This document shows, piece by piece, positions 1-4,984 of a DNA stretch of 5,013 bases. Below the pieces are notes generated by a model. It ran no database searches, had not been told where the DNA came from, and worked only from the letters and a program-made list of their open reading frames with translations. Origin of the DNA: Candidatus Omnitrophota bacterium (GTDB lineage: Bacteria; Ratteibacteria; UBA8468; MWAK01). Position 1 is the first letter of the stretch; the number at the start of each line of letters is the position of its first letter. A program made the translations under genes and the position numbers. The stretch lies in the NCBI GenBank assembly GCA_018829455.1, contig JAHJUB010000017.1, positions 1 to 5,013 of the forward strand, in the 5' to 3' direction.

Positions 1-93
1 GTCCTTGAATATCTTATACTCTTGGCTACATCTGAAATGAAAAAACAGGGCTCCGGCTTTTCGTATCAACGAGTTTCACGATTTGGGCGGGGG

Positions 94-99
94 TAAAAT
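94..99 (+). promoter_or_regulatory. Predicted -10 box for a leaderless HicB-like mRNA
   Basis: TAAAAT matches the sigma-70 -10 consensus at 5 of 6 positions and sits in the octamer GTAAAATA (93-100), which recurs upstream of ywlC and coaD. Seven bases separate the box from the ATG at 107, so transcription would begin about at the start codon, giving a leaderless message. The -35 side is weak: nothing at 69-78 resembles TTGACA at the normal 15-19 base spacing, and TTCACG (75-80) is only 13 bases away. The call rests on the -10 sequence and on the identical spacing at coaD. Confidence 0.5.
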
Positions 100-106
100 A
101 CGATAT

Positions 107-268
107 ATGGAACTTTACACGGCAATAGTTCACAAAGAAGATAATTTGTATGTGGCTGAATGCTCTGAAGTAGGAACAGTTAGCCAGGGCCATACTATTG
201 AGGAATCAATCGCCAATCTTAAAGAAGCCACGGAACTCTACTTGGAAGAATTCTTGGAAAATCTATAA
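107..268 (+). CDS. Small HicB-like antitoxin-family protein (solo)
   Basis: This 53-residue protein has the compact HicB-like fold (degenerate RNase H type): a first beta strand (MELYTAIVHKED), then YVAECSEVG (24-32 of the longer reading; 16-24 from this start), the SQGHTIEESIANLKEA segment and a C-terminal acidic helix (ELYLEEFLENL). The order 'YVAEC-xE-x-G-x-VSQG-x-T-xEE-A/S-xANLKEA-xELYLE' is typical of this family. Full HicB antitoxins neutralise the HicA mRNA interferase and often carry an extra C-terminal DNA-binding domain, which is absent here. I chose ATG at 107 over TTG at 83 because the family homology begins at MELYTAI and because the -10 box lies at 94-99, inside the longer reading. 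No hicA is visible: the following 338 bases lack an ORF, and the 106 bases before it do not encode a recognisable HicA end. It may be an orphan antitoxin, a regulator, or paired with a toxin elsewhere. Family assignment is firm; function is inferred. Confidence 0.82.
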   Translation: MELYTAIVHKEDNLYVAECSEVGTVSQGHTIEESIANLKEATELYLEEFLENL

Positions 269-350
269 CCGTTAAGAGCCGCCCGCCGCAACCTCTCCCT
301 ATAATCTTTAAACTATTATCGGTTCAATGTAAGGGGAGGAACGGTGAGGA

Positions 351-432
351 CGTCATTGCGAGCGGAAGTATCGCGCGGCAATCCGACGCAATTTGTCGTT
401 GCGAGAAACGTTTTGTATGACGTGGCAATCTC
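351..432. repeat. GTCATTGCGAG / GGCAATCTC palindromic repeat, two degenerate units
   Basis: ATTGC at 355-359, inside GTCATTGCGAGCG, pairs with GCAAT at 378-382 inside GCGGCAATC. A second unit follows: GTTGCGAG at 398-405 and GTGGCAATCTC at 422-432. The arm pair 'TCATTGCGAG ... GGCAATCTC' is a familiar intergenic palindromic element in many unrelated bacterial genomes. The two units here differ in their central parts and look like decayed tandem copies. No ORF is present. Function is unknown; such elements usually behave as non-autonomous mobile or recombinogenic repeats. Confidence 0.65.
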
Positions 433-442
433 ATCCTTAAAT

Positions 443-476
443 GTAGTGCGACCCTAAAAGGACCAGCGCACGACGA
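443..476 (+). repeat. GTAG-footed REP-like hairpin (TGCGACCCT family), degenerate copy
   Basis: GTAGTGCGACCCT (443-455) is an exact inverted copy of AGGGTCGCACTAC at 4999-5011 near the end of the window. Here the right arm has diverged: GTAGTGCG (443-450) pairs with CGCACGAC (467-474) with one mismatch, around an inner CCT-AAA-AGG (453-461). The GTAG at the 5' foot of the hairpin is the signature of REP elements. It lies on the + strand here, opposite in orientation to the 3' copy. Confidence 0.6.
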
Positions 477-480
477 AAGA

Positions 481-535
481 GACAGGCGGGCTTTGCCCGC
501 CGTATCTTTAGCGAATGCGGGACGCCTGTCCTACC
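481..535 (-). repeat. GACAGGCG palindromic element, copy 1 (upstream of ywlC)
   Basis: The outer arms GACAGGCG (481-488) and CGCCTGTC (523-530) are perfect 8-base inverted repeats. A competing inner hairpin, GGCGGGC-TTT-GCCCGCC (485-501), is a perfect 7-base-pair stem with a 3-base loop. The element ends in CTACC, so on the minus strand it begins with the REP-type GTAG foot. It shares GACAGGCGGG and the 16-base GGACGCCTGTCCTACC (520-535) with the copy downstream of ywlC at 1634-1692. No coding potential is apparent. Confidence 0.75.
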
Positions 536-562
536 CCCCCCTCCCCACGCTTTAGCCTTTAA

Positions 563-591
563 TTGTAAATTTTCCGGTTTTGGAGTAAAAT
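563..591 (+). promoter_or_regulatory. Predicted sigma-70 type promoter of ywlC
   Basis: TTGTAA (563-568, 4 of 6 matches to TTGACA) and TAAAAT (586-591, 5 of 6 matches to TATAAT) are separated by exactly 17 bases, the optimal spacer. The -10 lies in the repeated octamer GTAAAATA (585-592). Transcription would start near 598, leaving only about 9 untranslated bases before the ATG, with no purine-rich ribosome binding site in that stretch. Confidence 0.62.
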
Positions 592-606
592 ATCAAAGAT
601 ATCGCG

Positions 607-1632
607 ATGAAGACCGAAATTCTGGAAATTGACCCCTCCAAGATCGATAAGCTTAAAATCAAAAAAGCAGCCCGGGTAATTAAAAATGGCGGTCTGGTTG
701 CTTTTCCGACCGAAACTGTTTACGGCTTGGGCGCTGATGCCTTGAATCCTTCGGCCGGCGTCAAGATATTTGAGGCGAAAAACAGGCCGTTAGACGACCC
801 CTTGATTGTGCATATCGCCGAAAAAAACGACCTGTTTAAAATAGCCAAAGAAATTCACAAAATAGCACTGGATTTAACGGCTGAATTCTGGCCGGGCCCG
901 TTGACTTTGGTACTCAAGAAATCCGAAATAATTCCAGATATTATTACGGGAGGTTTAAATACCGTCGCGGTCCGCATGCCCTCTAATCCCGTTGCCTTAA
1001 GTCTCATCAAAGAAGCGCGGACTCCTCTGGCGGCGCCGAGCGCAAATCTCTTTGGCCGGCCCTCACCTACAACCGCACAGCATGTTTTAGCAGATTTGAC
1101 CGGGAAGATAGACCTGATTATTGATGGAGGCCGGACAAATATCGGTGTTGAGTCAACCATCGTAGACCTTACCCGACAACCCTTTTGTGTCTTGCGTCCC
1201 GGCGGAGTGAGCCTGGAGAAGCTCCGGGCGATAATTCCCCAGGTTGAGTTATTCCAGCCGAAAGATGTTTTAGCGCCGGGAATGTATCCCCGGCACTATG
1301 CTCCACGGGCCCGGGTAATTTTAGTGCAAACTAACGGGAAAGCCCGGGTTGGTAAAGTAAGAAAATTAGCGGCTGAATTGGAATCGCAGGGGTATTCATT
1401 CGGGATATTAACAACTGAGGAAAATAGAAGTAAGTACGGCGATTACAATGTGGAATCCTTAGGCCCCGGGGCTGATTTGGCTGCTTGTGCCGCCAATCTT
1501 TTTTCGGTTCTGAGAGATTTTGACCGGCAAGACGTGGATGTAATCATTGCCGAAGGCGTTAAAGAAGAAGGTTTGGGTCTGGCGATTATGGACCGGTTAA
1601 GAAAGGCGGCCGGGATGGTTAAAGAAGAGTAA
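607..1632 (+). CDS. ywlC: L-threonylcarbamoyladenylate synthase (YwlC/Sua5 type)
   Basis: This enzyme condenses threonine, bicarbonate and ATP into threonylcarbamoyl-AMP, which the TsaB-TsaD-TsaE machinery uses to make t6A37 in ANN-decoding tRNAs; it is cytosolic. At 341 residues it has the long two-domain Sua5 form, close to Bacillus YwlC, rather than the roughly 190-residue TsaC/YrdC form. The YrdC domain (about 13-205) shows FPTETVYGLGADA (33-45), the KNRP nucleotide-binding segment (58-61), PLIVHI (65-70), FWPGPLTLVL (94-103), VRMPSNP (122-128), APSAN with RPSPTTA (143-157), GVESTIVDL (180-188) and LRPGG (196-200). The conserved interdomain linker APGMYPRHYAP is at 223-233. The Sua5 C-terminal domain (about 237-336) ends in EGLGLAIMDRLRKAA (321-335). 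The ATG at 607 is the only sensible start, since family homology begins soon after. It has no Shine-Dalgarno site and a promoter close by. It is bracketed by two related palindromic elements. All key motifs are intact. Confidence 0.96.
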   Translation: MKTEILEIDPSKIDKLKIKKAARVIKNGGLVAFPTETVYGLGADALNPSAGVKIFEAKNRPLDDPLIVHIAEKNDLFKIAKEIHKIALDLTAEFWPGPLTLVLKKSEIIPDIITGGLNTVAVRMPSNPVALSLIKEARTPLAAPSANLFGRPSPTTAQHVLADLTGKIDLIIDGGRTNIGVESTIVDLTRQPFCVLRPGGVSLEKLRAIIPQVELFQPKDVLAPGMYPRHYAPRARVILVQTNGKARVGKVRKLAAELESQGYSFGILTTEENRSKYGDYNVESLGPGADLAACAANLFSVLRDFDRQDVDVIIAEGVKEEGLGLAIMDRLRKAAGMVKEE

Positions 1633-1633
1633 T

Positions 1634-1692
1634 GACAGGCGGGATTTATCCGCCGAAGCCCGTTATTGGCGTAGGCGGACGCCTGTCCTACC
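1634..1692 (-). repeat. GACAGGCG palindromic element, copy 2 (ywlC-ATPase gap)
   Basis: It begins one base after the ywlC stop and fills most of the gap to the ATPase. Outer arms GACAGGCG (1634-1641) and CGCCTGTC (1680-1687) match those of the copy at 481-535. Inner pairings are GGCGG (1638-1642) with CCGCC (1650-1654), and GGCGT (1668-1672) with ACGCC (1679-1683). It ends with the same 16 bases, GGACGCCTGTCCTACC (1677-1692), in the same orientation, with GTAG at the foot on the minus strand. The middle differs from copy 1 while the stems are retained. There is no T-tract, so it is not a classical terminator, though a hairpin here could still stabilise the ywlC message 3' end. Confidence 0.75.
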
Positions 1693-1695
1693 GTT

Positions 1696-1702
1696 GGAAG
1701 GG
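1696..1702 (+). promoter_or_regulatory. Ribosome binding site of the P-type ATPase gene
   Basis: GGAAGGG lies 12 bases before the ATG at 1715, a slightly long spacing. It is the only clear purine-rich site ahead of a start codon in this window. It favours ATG 1715 over an in-frame TTG at 1694, because the TTG reading would place the site inside the coding region. No -10 box is obvious between 1633 and 1714, so the gene may be read through from ywlC. Confidence 0.55.
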
Positions 1703-1714
1703 AAAACAATCTCT

Positions 1715-4408
1715 ATGAAACCAATCTTAAACGAACCGGCGCCAATCTGGCATACCTTATCCATTGAAGCGGTATGCTCACGCCTAAAATCCACTCCGCT
1801 CGGATTGTCCGGAACGGAAGCGGCCCGACGACTGACGGAACACGGCCCGAACGAACTGCGCGGCGGCCCCCGTATTTCACCCTGGTCAATTCTTCTGGGA
1901 CAGTTTAAAAACCTGCTCATCATCATTCTGCTGGTTGCGATCGCGCTCTCGGCCTTCCTCGGACACGGAATTGAGGCCATTGTCATCGGCATCATCGTGC
2001 TGTTTGCCGCGCTGTTGGGTTTTGTGCAGGAATACCGCGCCGAACGGGCCGTGGAGGCATTACGCCAAATGGCCGCGCTAACCGCGGCCGTTATTCGCGA
2101 CGGCGACGAGCTGGAATTTCCGGCGCGCGACCTCGTGCCGGGCGACGTTATCCTCTTGCGGGCGGGCGATAAGATTCCCGCCGACATCAGATTGATTGAA
2201 GCCGTCAATTTACAAGTAGAAGAGGCCGCGCTCACCGGAGAGTCTGTTCCGGTTGAAAAACACGCCCTTCTGCTCAATAACCGGGAATTACCGCTGGGCG
2301 ACCGCCGGAACATGGCTTATGCCGGTACGATTGCAACCTACGGTCGGGGCCGCGCCATAGTTGTTGCCACCGGCATGAATACCGAATTCGGGAAAATTGC
2401 CCAAATGCTGCAAACGGTTGAAACCGGTAAGACCCCGTTGCAGAAAAACCTGGATCTGGTTGGGAGAAGACTGGCGCAATTCAGCTTCCCCGTCGTGGCC
2501 TTCATTGTCGCCGTCGGTCTATTTCGCGGGCAACCCTTCATTGAGATGTTGCTTTTCGGTATCGCGCTCGCGGTTGCCATTGTTCCCGAAGCTCTGCCCG
2601 CCGTTGTCACCATTTCGCTTGCCATCGGCATGCAGCGGATGGTTAAGCGTCATGCACTTATACGCCGTCTCCCGGCGGTCGAAACGCTTGGCAGCACCTC
2701 GGTTATCTGCTCCGACAAAACCGGCACGCTTACCAAAGACGAGATGACGGCCCGTAAAATCTTTGTCGCCGGGAAGATGTGGGAAATATCCGGGACAGGT
2801 TACGAACCAACCGGTCAGTTCTCAGACGCTGGTTGTACCCTTGAACCTTCCGCCCCGATAAGGCAGATGTTGCGCGCCGCCGCGCTCGCCTCTGATACGC
2901 ATATCGTCCGTAACGTATCCGACGGTCTTTGGCGCGTAAAAGGCGACCCAACAGAGGGCGCGTTGGTGGTGGCCGCGGCTAAAGCCGGATTGGATAAAAC
3001 CGACCTGGACGCGCAGTTTCCCCGCGTCAGTGAAATCCCGTTCACCTCCGAGACTAAACGCATGACCACGCTGCACAATGGTCCGGGAGGTATCTCCGCC
3101 TGTTCTAAAGGCGCGCCGGAAATCATCCTTGACTCGTGCGCCCGGCAATTGACGGCAAACGGTGAGACGACACTTGAGGCCGATGGTCGGAAGATAATTT
3201 TGGAAACAGCCCGCCAGATGGCGAGCGAGGCGCTGCGGGTGCTGGCCGTTGCATCCAAATCAATCGCGACACTGGAAAACGCGGAAATAGAAATGACTTT
3301 CCTCGGATTGGTGGGTATGATTGACCCGCCCCGGGCCGAGGCCAAAGCCGCGATTCAGACGTGCGAACAGGCCGGTATCAGGCCCGTGATGATTACCGGC
3401 GACCACCCGCTTACCGCACAAGCGGTGGCCCGCGAACTGGGTTTGCTTAAAACAGGCCGCATCGTCACCGGAGCGGAATTAGAAACGATGAGCAAGTCCG
3501 ACTTTGAAGTAGAGGTGGAAAACATAGAGGTCTACGCCCGAGTTTCCCCGGCGCATAAACTGCGGATCGTCACCGCCCTGCAGAAAAAAGGCCACATTGT
3601 CGCGATGACGGGCGACGGAGTGAATGACGCCCCGGCGCTCAAGAAGGCCGACATCGGCATCGCTATGGGTATCACCGGCACCGACGTAACCAAAGAGGCC
3701 GCCGCGATGACGCTCACGGACGATAATTTTGCCTCCATCGTGGCCGCGATAGAAGAGGGCCGCGGCATCTACGGCAATATCAAAAAATATTTGACGTACC
3801 TGTTGTCGTCCAATATCGGCGAAATCGGTTTGATCGCAGGAGCCACGCTGCTTGGCCTGCCTTTACCCTTAAGCGCGGTGCAAATTCTGTACGTCAATCT
3901 CGCCACGCAGGGCTTGCCCGCTTTAGCTTTAGCGGTGGACCCGCCGGAACCCGGCCTGATGCGCCGCAAACCGCGCAACCCCCGTTCCGGCATCTTCACC
4001 CGACCCGTCGTTACCCTTATGACAGTAGCTGGAGTATGGTCGGCAATGGTAAACCTGGGTCTCTTTGTCTGGGCGTTGGATTCCGGTCGTAGTCTTAAAG
4101 AAGCGATGACGATAACCCTTGTCTCGTTGGTCTTAATCGGATTCTTTAAAGCTTACAACTTCCGGTCTGACCGCCATTCGGCGCTGAATCAACCTTTTGC
4201 CAACAAATGGCTGAATATGGCTATCGTCTGGGAGTTGGCGCTGCTGACCTTAGTTGTCTATGCGCCTTTTCTGCATGGTCCGCTGGGCACCTATAGCCTG
4301 CCGCTGGTAGATTGGGCTATTGTCGTCGGCTTATCTTTTACGGTCGTCCCGGTGTTGGAAATAACTAAATGGATGGCGCGGAAGGGTTGGTTTGGGGAGA
4401 CGGATTAA
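1715..4408 (+). CDS. P-type (P2, SERCA-like) cation-transporting ATPase
   Basis: This 897-residue inner-membrane pump couples ATP hydrolysis to cation transport. The N-terminal cation-ATPase domain (about 10-75, with GLSGTEAARRLTEHGPNEL) leads to M1-M2 (64-104), the actuator domain with LTGES (173-177), M3-M4 (254-306) with PEALP (291-295), and the P/N domains. These carry phosphorylated Asp334 in DKTGTLT (334-340), KGDPTEGAL (409-417), KGAPE (465-469), DPPR (537-540), TGD (561-563) and TGDGVNDAP (632-640). Six C-terminal segments follow at about 691-712, 720-742, 765-788, 796-814, 831-852 and 864-885. Length and order fit a complete P2-type enzyme of the calcium/monovalent-cation group; no heavy-metal domain is present. 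SERCA ligands correspond to Glu292 (M4), Asn700 and Glu703 (M5) and Asn728 and Thr731 (M6), but the position of SERCA Asp800 is Gln732, and M8 appears to have Gly809 where SERCA has Glu908. The catalytic core is intact, so it should be active, but calcium specificity is doubtful. Arginine codon use (mostly CGC) differs from its neighbours. Confidence 0.94.
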   Translation: MKPILNEPAPIWHTLSIEAVCSRLKSTPLGLSGTEAARRLTEHGPNELRGGPRISPWSILLGQFKNLLIIILLVAIALSAFLGHGIEAIVIGIIVLFAALLGFVQEYRAERAVEALRQMAALTAAVIRDGDELEFPARDLVPGDVILLRAGDKIPADIRLIEAVNLQVEEAALTGESVPVEKHALLLNNRELPLGDRRNMAYAGTIATYGRGRAIVVATGMNTEFGKIAQMLQTVETGKTPLQKNLDLVGRRLAQFSFPVVAFIVAVGLFRGQPFIEMLLFGIALAVAIVPEALPAVVTISLAIGMQRMVKRHALIRRLPAVETLGSTSVICSDKTGTLTKDEMTARKIFVAGKMWEISGTGYEPTGQFSDAGCTLEPSAPIRQMLRAAALASDTHIVRNVSDGLWRVKGDPTEGALVVAAAKAGLDKTDLDAQFPRVSEIPFTSETKRMTTLHNGPGGISACSKGAPEIILDSCARQLTANGETTLEADGRKIILETARQMASEALRVLAVASKSIATLENAEIEMTFLGLVGMIDPPRAEAKAAIQTCEQAGIRPVMITGDHPLTAQAVARELGLLKTGRIVTGAELETMSKSDFEVEVENIEVYARVSPAHKLRIVTALQKKGHIVAMTGDGVNDAPALKKADIGIAMGITGTDVTKEAAAMTLTDDNFASIVAAIEEGRGIYGNIKKYLTYLLSSNIGEIGLIAGATLLGLPLPLSAVQILYVNLATQGLPALALAVDPPEPGLMRRKPRNPRSGIFTRPVVTLMTVAGVWSAMVNLGLFVWALDSGRSLKEAMTITLVSLVLIGFFKAYNFRSDRHSALNQPFANKWLNMAIVWELALLTLVVYAPFLHGPLGTYSLPLVDWAIVVGLSFTVVPVLEITKWMARKGWFGETD

Positions 4409-4422
4409 CTTGATTGCCTAAT

Positions 4423-4448
4423 TAGCAGAGCTAACGCTCTGCGGCTAC
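4423..4448 (-). repeat. Short GTAG-footed hairpin repeat after the ATPase
   Basis: GCAGAGC (4425-4431) and GCTCTGC (4436-4442) form a perfect 7-base-pair stem with loop TAAC, framed by TAG on the left and CGGCTAC on the right. The frame 'TAG - stem - short loop - stem - two bases - CTAC' is the same as the element at 4985-5011, although the stem sequence is different. On the minus strand it starts with GTAG. No T-run follows, so I do not call it a terminator. Confidence 0.6.
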
Positions 4449-4462
4449 TTGTCGGGTATGCA

Positions 4463-4491
4463 TTCACGAAACACGTTTTTTGTGGTAAAAT
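4463..4491 (+). promoter_or_regulatory. Predicted coaD promoter with leaderless start
   Basis: TTCACG (4463-4468, 4 of 6 matches to TTGACA) and TAAAAT (4486-4491, 5 of 6) are 17 bases apart. TG at 4483-4484 forms an extended -10 (TG-n-TAAAAT). The octamer GTAAAATA (4485-4492) is shared with the promoters of the HicB-like gene and ywlC. Seven bases separate the -10 from the ATG at 4499, so transcription should begin at or within a base or two of the start codon. No Shine-Dalgarno site exists. Confidence 0.7.
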
Positions 4492-4498
4492 ATAAAAA

Positions 4499-4984
4499 AT
4501 GGAAAAAGGGGTGGTCTATCCGGGTAGTTTTGACCCGGTTACCCTGGGTCATCTGGACTTAATCAAACAAGCGCTGACCATTTTTGACCGGGTAATTGTG
4601 GCCGTAGCGGACAATTCGGGAAAAAAGCCGGCCTTCAGCCGTAAAGAAAGAATTCGGATACTGAAAGAATTAACCGAAGGGATGCCCGGGGTGGAAGTGG
4701 ACTATTTTTCAGGCCTTCTGGTTAATTACCTCCGGAAGAAAAAGGTCAACATTATCCTGCGGGGCCTGCGCGCAGTTTCAGATTTTGATTACGAATTTCA
4801 GATGGTCCTGACCAACCGGCGCCTGGCGCCGGAAGTGGAAACGATCTTTTTAATGCCCCAGGAAGATTATTTCTTCCTGAGTTCCAGCCTGGTTAAAGAA
4901 CTGGCCGAGCTGGGCGCAGACCTCTCTACTTTCGTCCCGGCAAATGTGGAAAAGGAACTAAAAGCAAAATTGGGTAGGAAATGA
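4499..4984 (+). CDS. coaD: Phosphopantetheine adenylyltransferase
   Basis: CoaD transfers AMP from ATP to 4'-phosphopantetheine, giving dephospho-CoA and pyrophosphate, the penultimate step of coenzyme A synthesis; the family enzyme is a cytosolic hexamer. The 161 residues equal the usual bacterial length. The nucleotidyltransferase signature PGSFDPVTLGHLDLI (8-22) contains the T-x-G-H variant of HxGH (Thr15, His18). Further active-site positions follow E. coli numbering: Ser10, Lys42, Arg88 and Arg91 in RGLR (88-91), Glu99, and SSSLVKEL (128-135) with Ser130. No key residue is missing. The ATG at 4499 places PGSF at the normal distance from the N terminus. It has its own promoter and no ribosome binding site, and it follows the ATPase by 90 bases, so it is probably transcribed independently. 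In many bacteria coaD follows rsmD; here the upstream neighbour is the unrelated ATPase. A palindromic repeat begins directly at its stop. Confidence 0.97.
   Translation: MEKGVVYPGSFDPVTLGHLDLIKQALTIFDRVIVAVADNSGKKPAFSRKERIRILKELTEGMPGVEVDYFSGLLVNYLRKKKVNIILRGLRAVSDFDYEFQMVLTNRRLAPEVETIFLMPQEDYFFLSSSLVKELAELGADLSTFVPANVEKELKAKLGRK

Larger units (their letters stand above)
269..606. other. Gene-free repeat mosaic between HicB-like gene and ywlC
   Basis: No coding region is supported here on either strand. From left to right the stretch holds a degenerate palindrome (CCTCTCCCT at 292-300 against AAGGGGAGG at 331-339, 8 of 9 pairs counting one G-T wobble), a GTCATTGCGAG-type repeat (351-432), a GTAGTGCGACCCT hairpin repeat (443-476), a GACAGGCG palindrome (481-535), a run of eight C (534-541), and finally the ywlC promoter (563-591). 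Different repeat families are packed end to end with little unique sequence, which suggests a site tolerant of repeated insertion. No intrinsic terminator with a T-tract is evident after the HicB-like gene. Confidence 0.75.

Noticed and set aside
1..96. Open reading frame running in from the left edge, ending at TAA 94-96
   Set aside because: Thirty-one codons without a stop can occur by chance; the translation resembles neither HicA nor any family I recognise, and the edge prevents a proper test.
83..106. TTG start extending the HicB-like protein by eight residues
   Set aside because: The added residues (MGGGKIRY) are not family-like, and the region contains the predicted -10 box; ATG 107 matches the family N terminus.
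351..535. CRISPR-like array in the repeat-rich intergenic region
   Set aside because: The repeats belong to different families, are themselves palindromic, and have no regular spacing or uniform spacers; no cas gene is nearby.
1694..1714. TTG start for the ATPase
   Set aside because: It would overlap the GGAAGGG ribosome binding site, and the ATG at 1715 gives a normal N terminus.
2397..2747. Overlapping + strand 116-residue reading frame within the ATPase
   Set aside because: It is an out-of-frame shadow of conserved ATPase sequence, rich in Ser/Pro/Arg, with no domain or ribosome binding site.
2815..3345. Long antisense reading frame within the ATPase (and others at 855-1160, 1663-2313, 3532-3768)
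   Set aside because: These are antisense shadows of strongly conserved YwlC and ATPase coding sequence, with low-complexity Ser/Ala/Arg composition and no recognisable domains.
4425..4481. Intrinsic terminator after the ATPase (hairpin 4425-4442 plus the T-run at 4476-4481)
   Set aside because: The T-run is 33 bases beyond the stem, too far for a rho-independent terminator, and it lies within the coaD promoter spacer.
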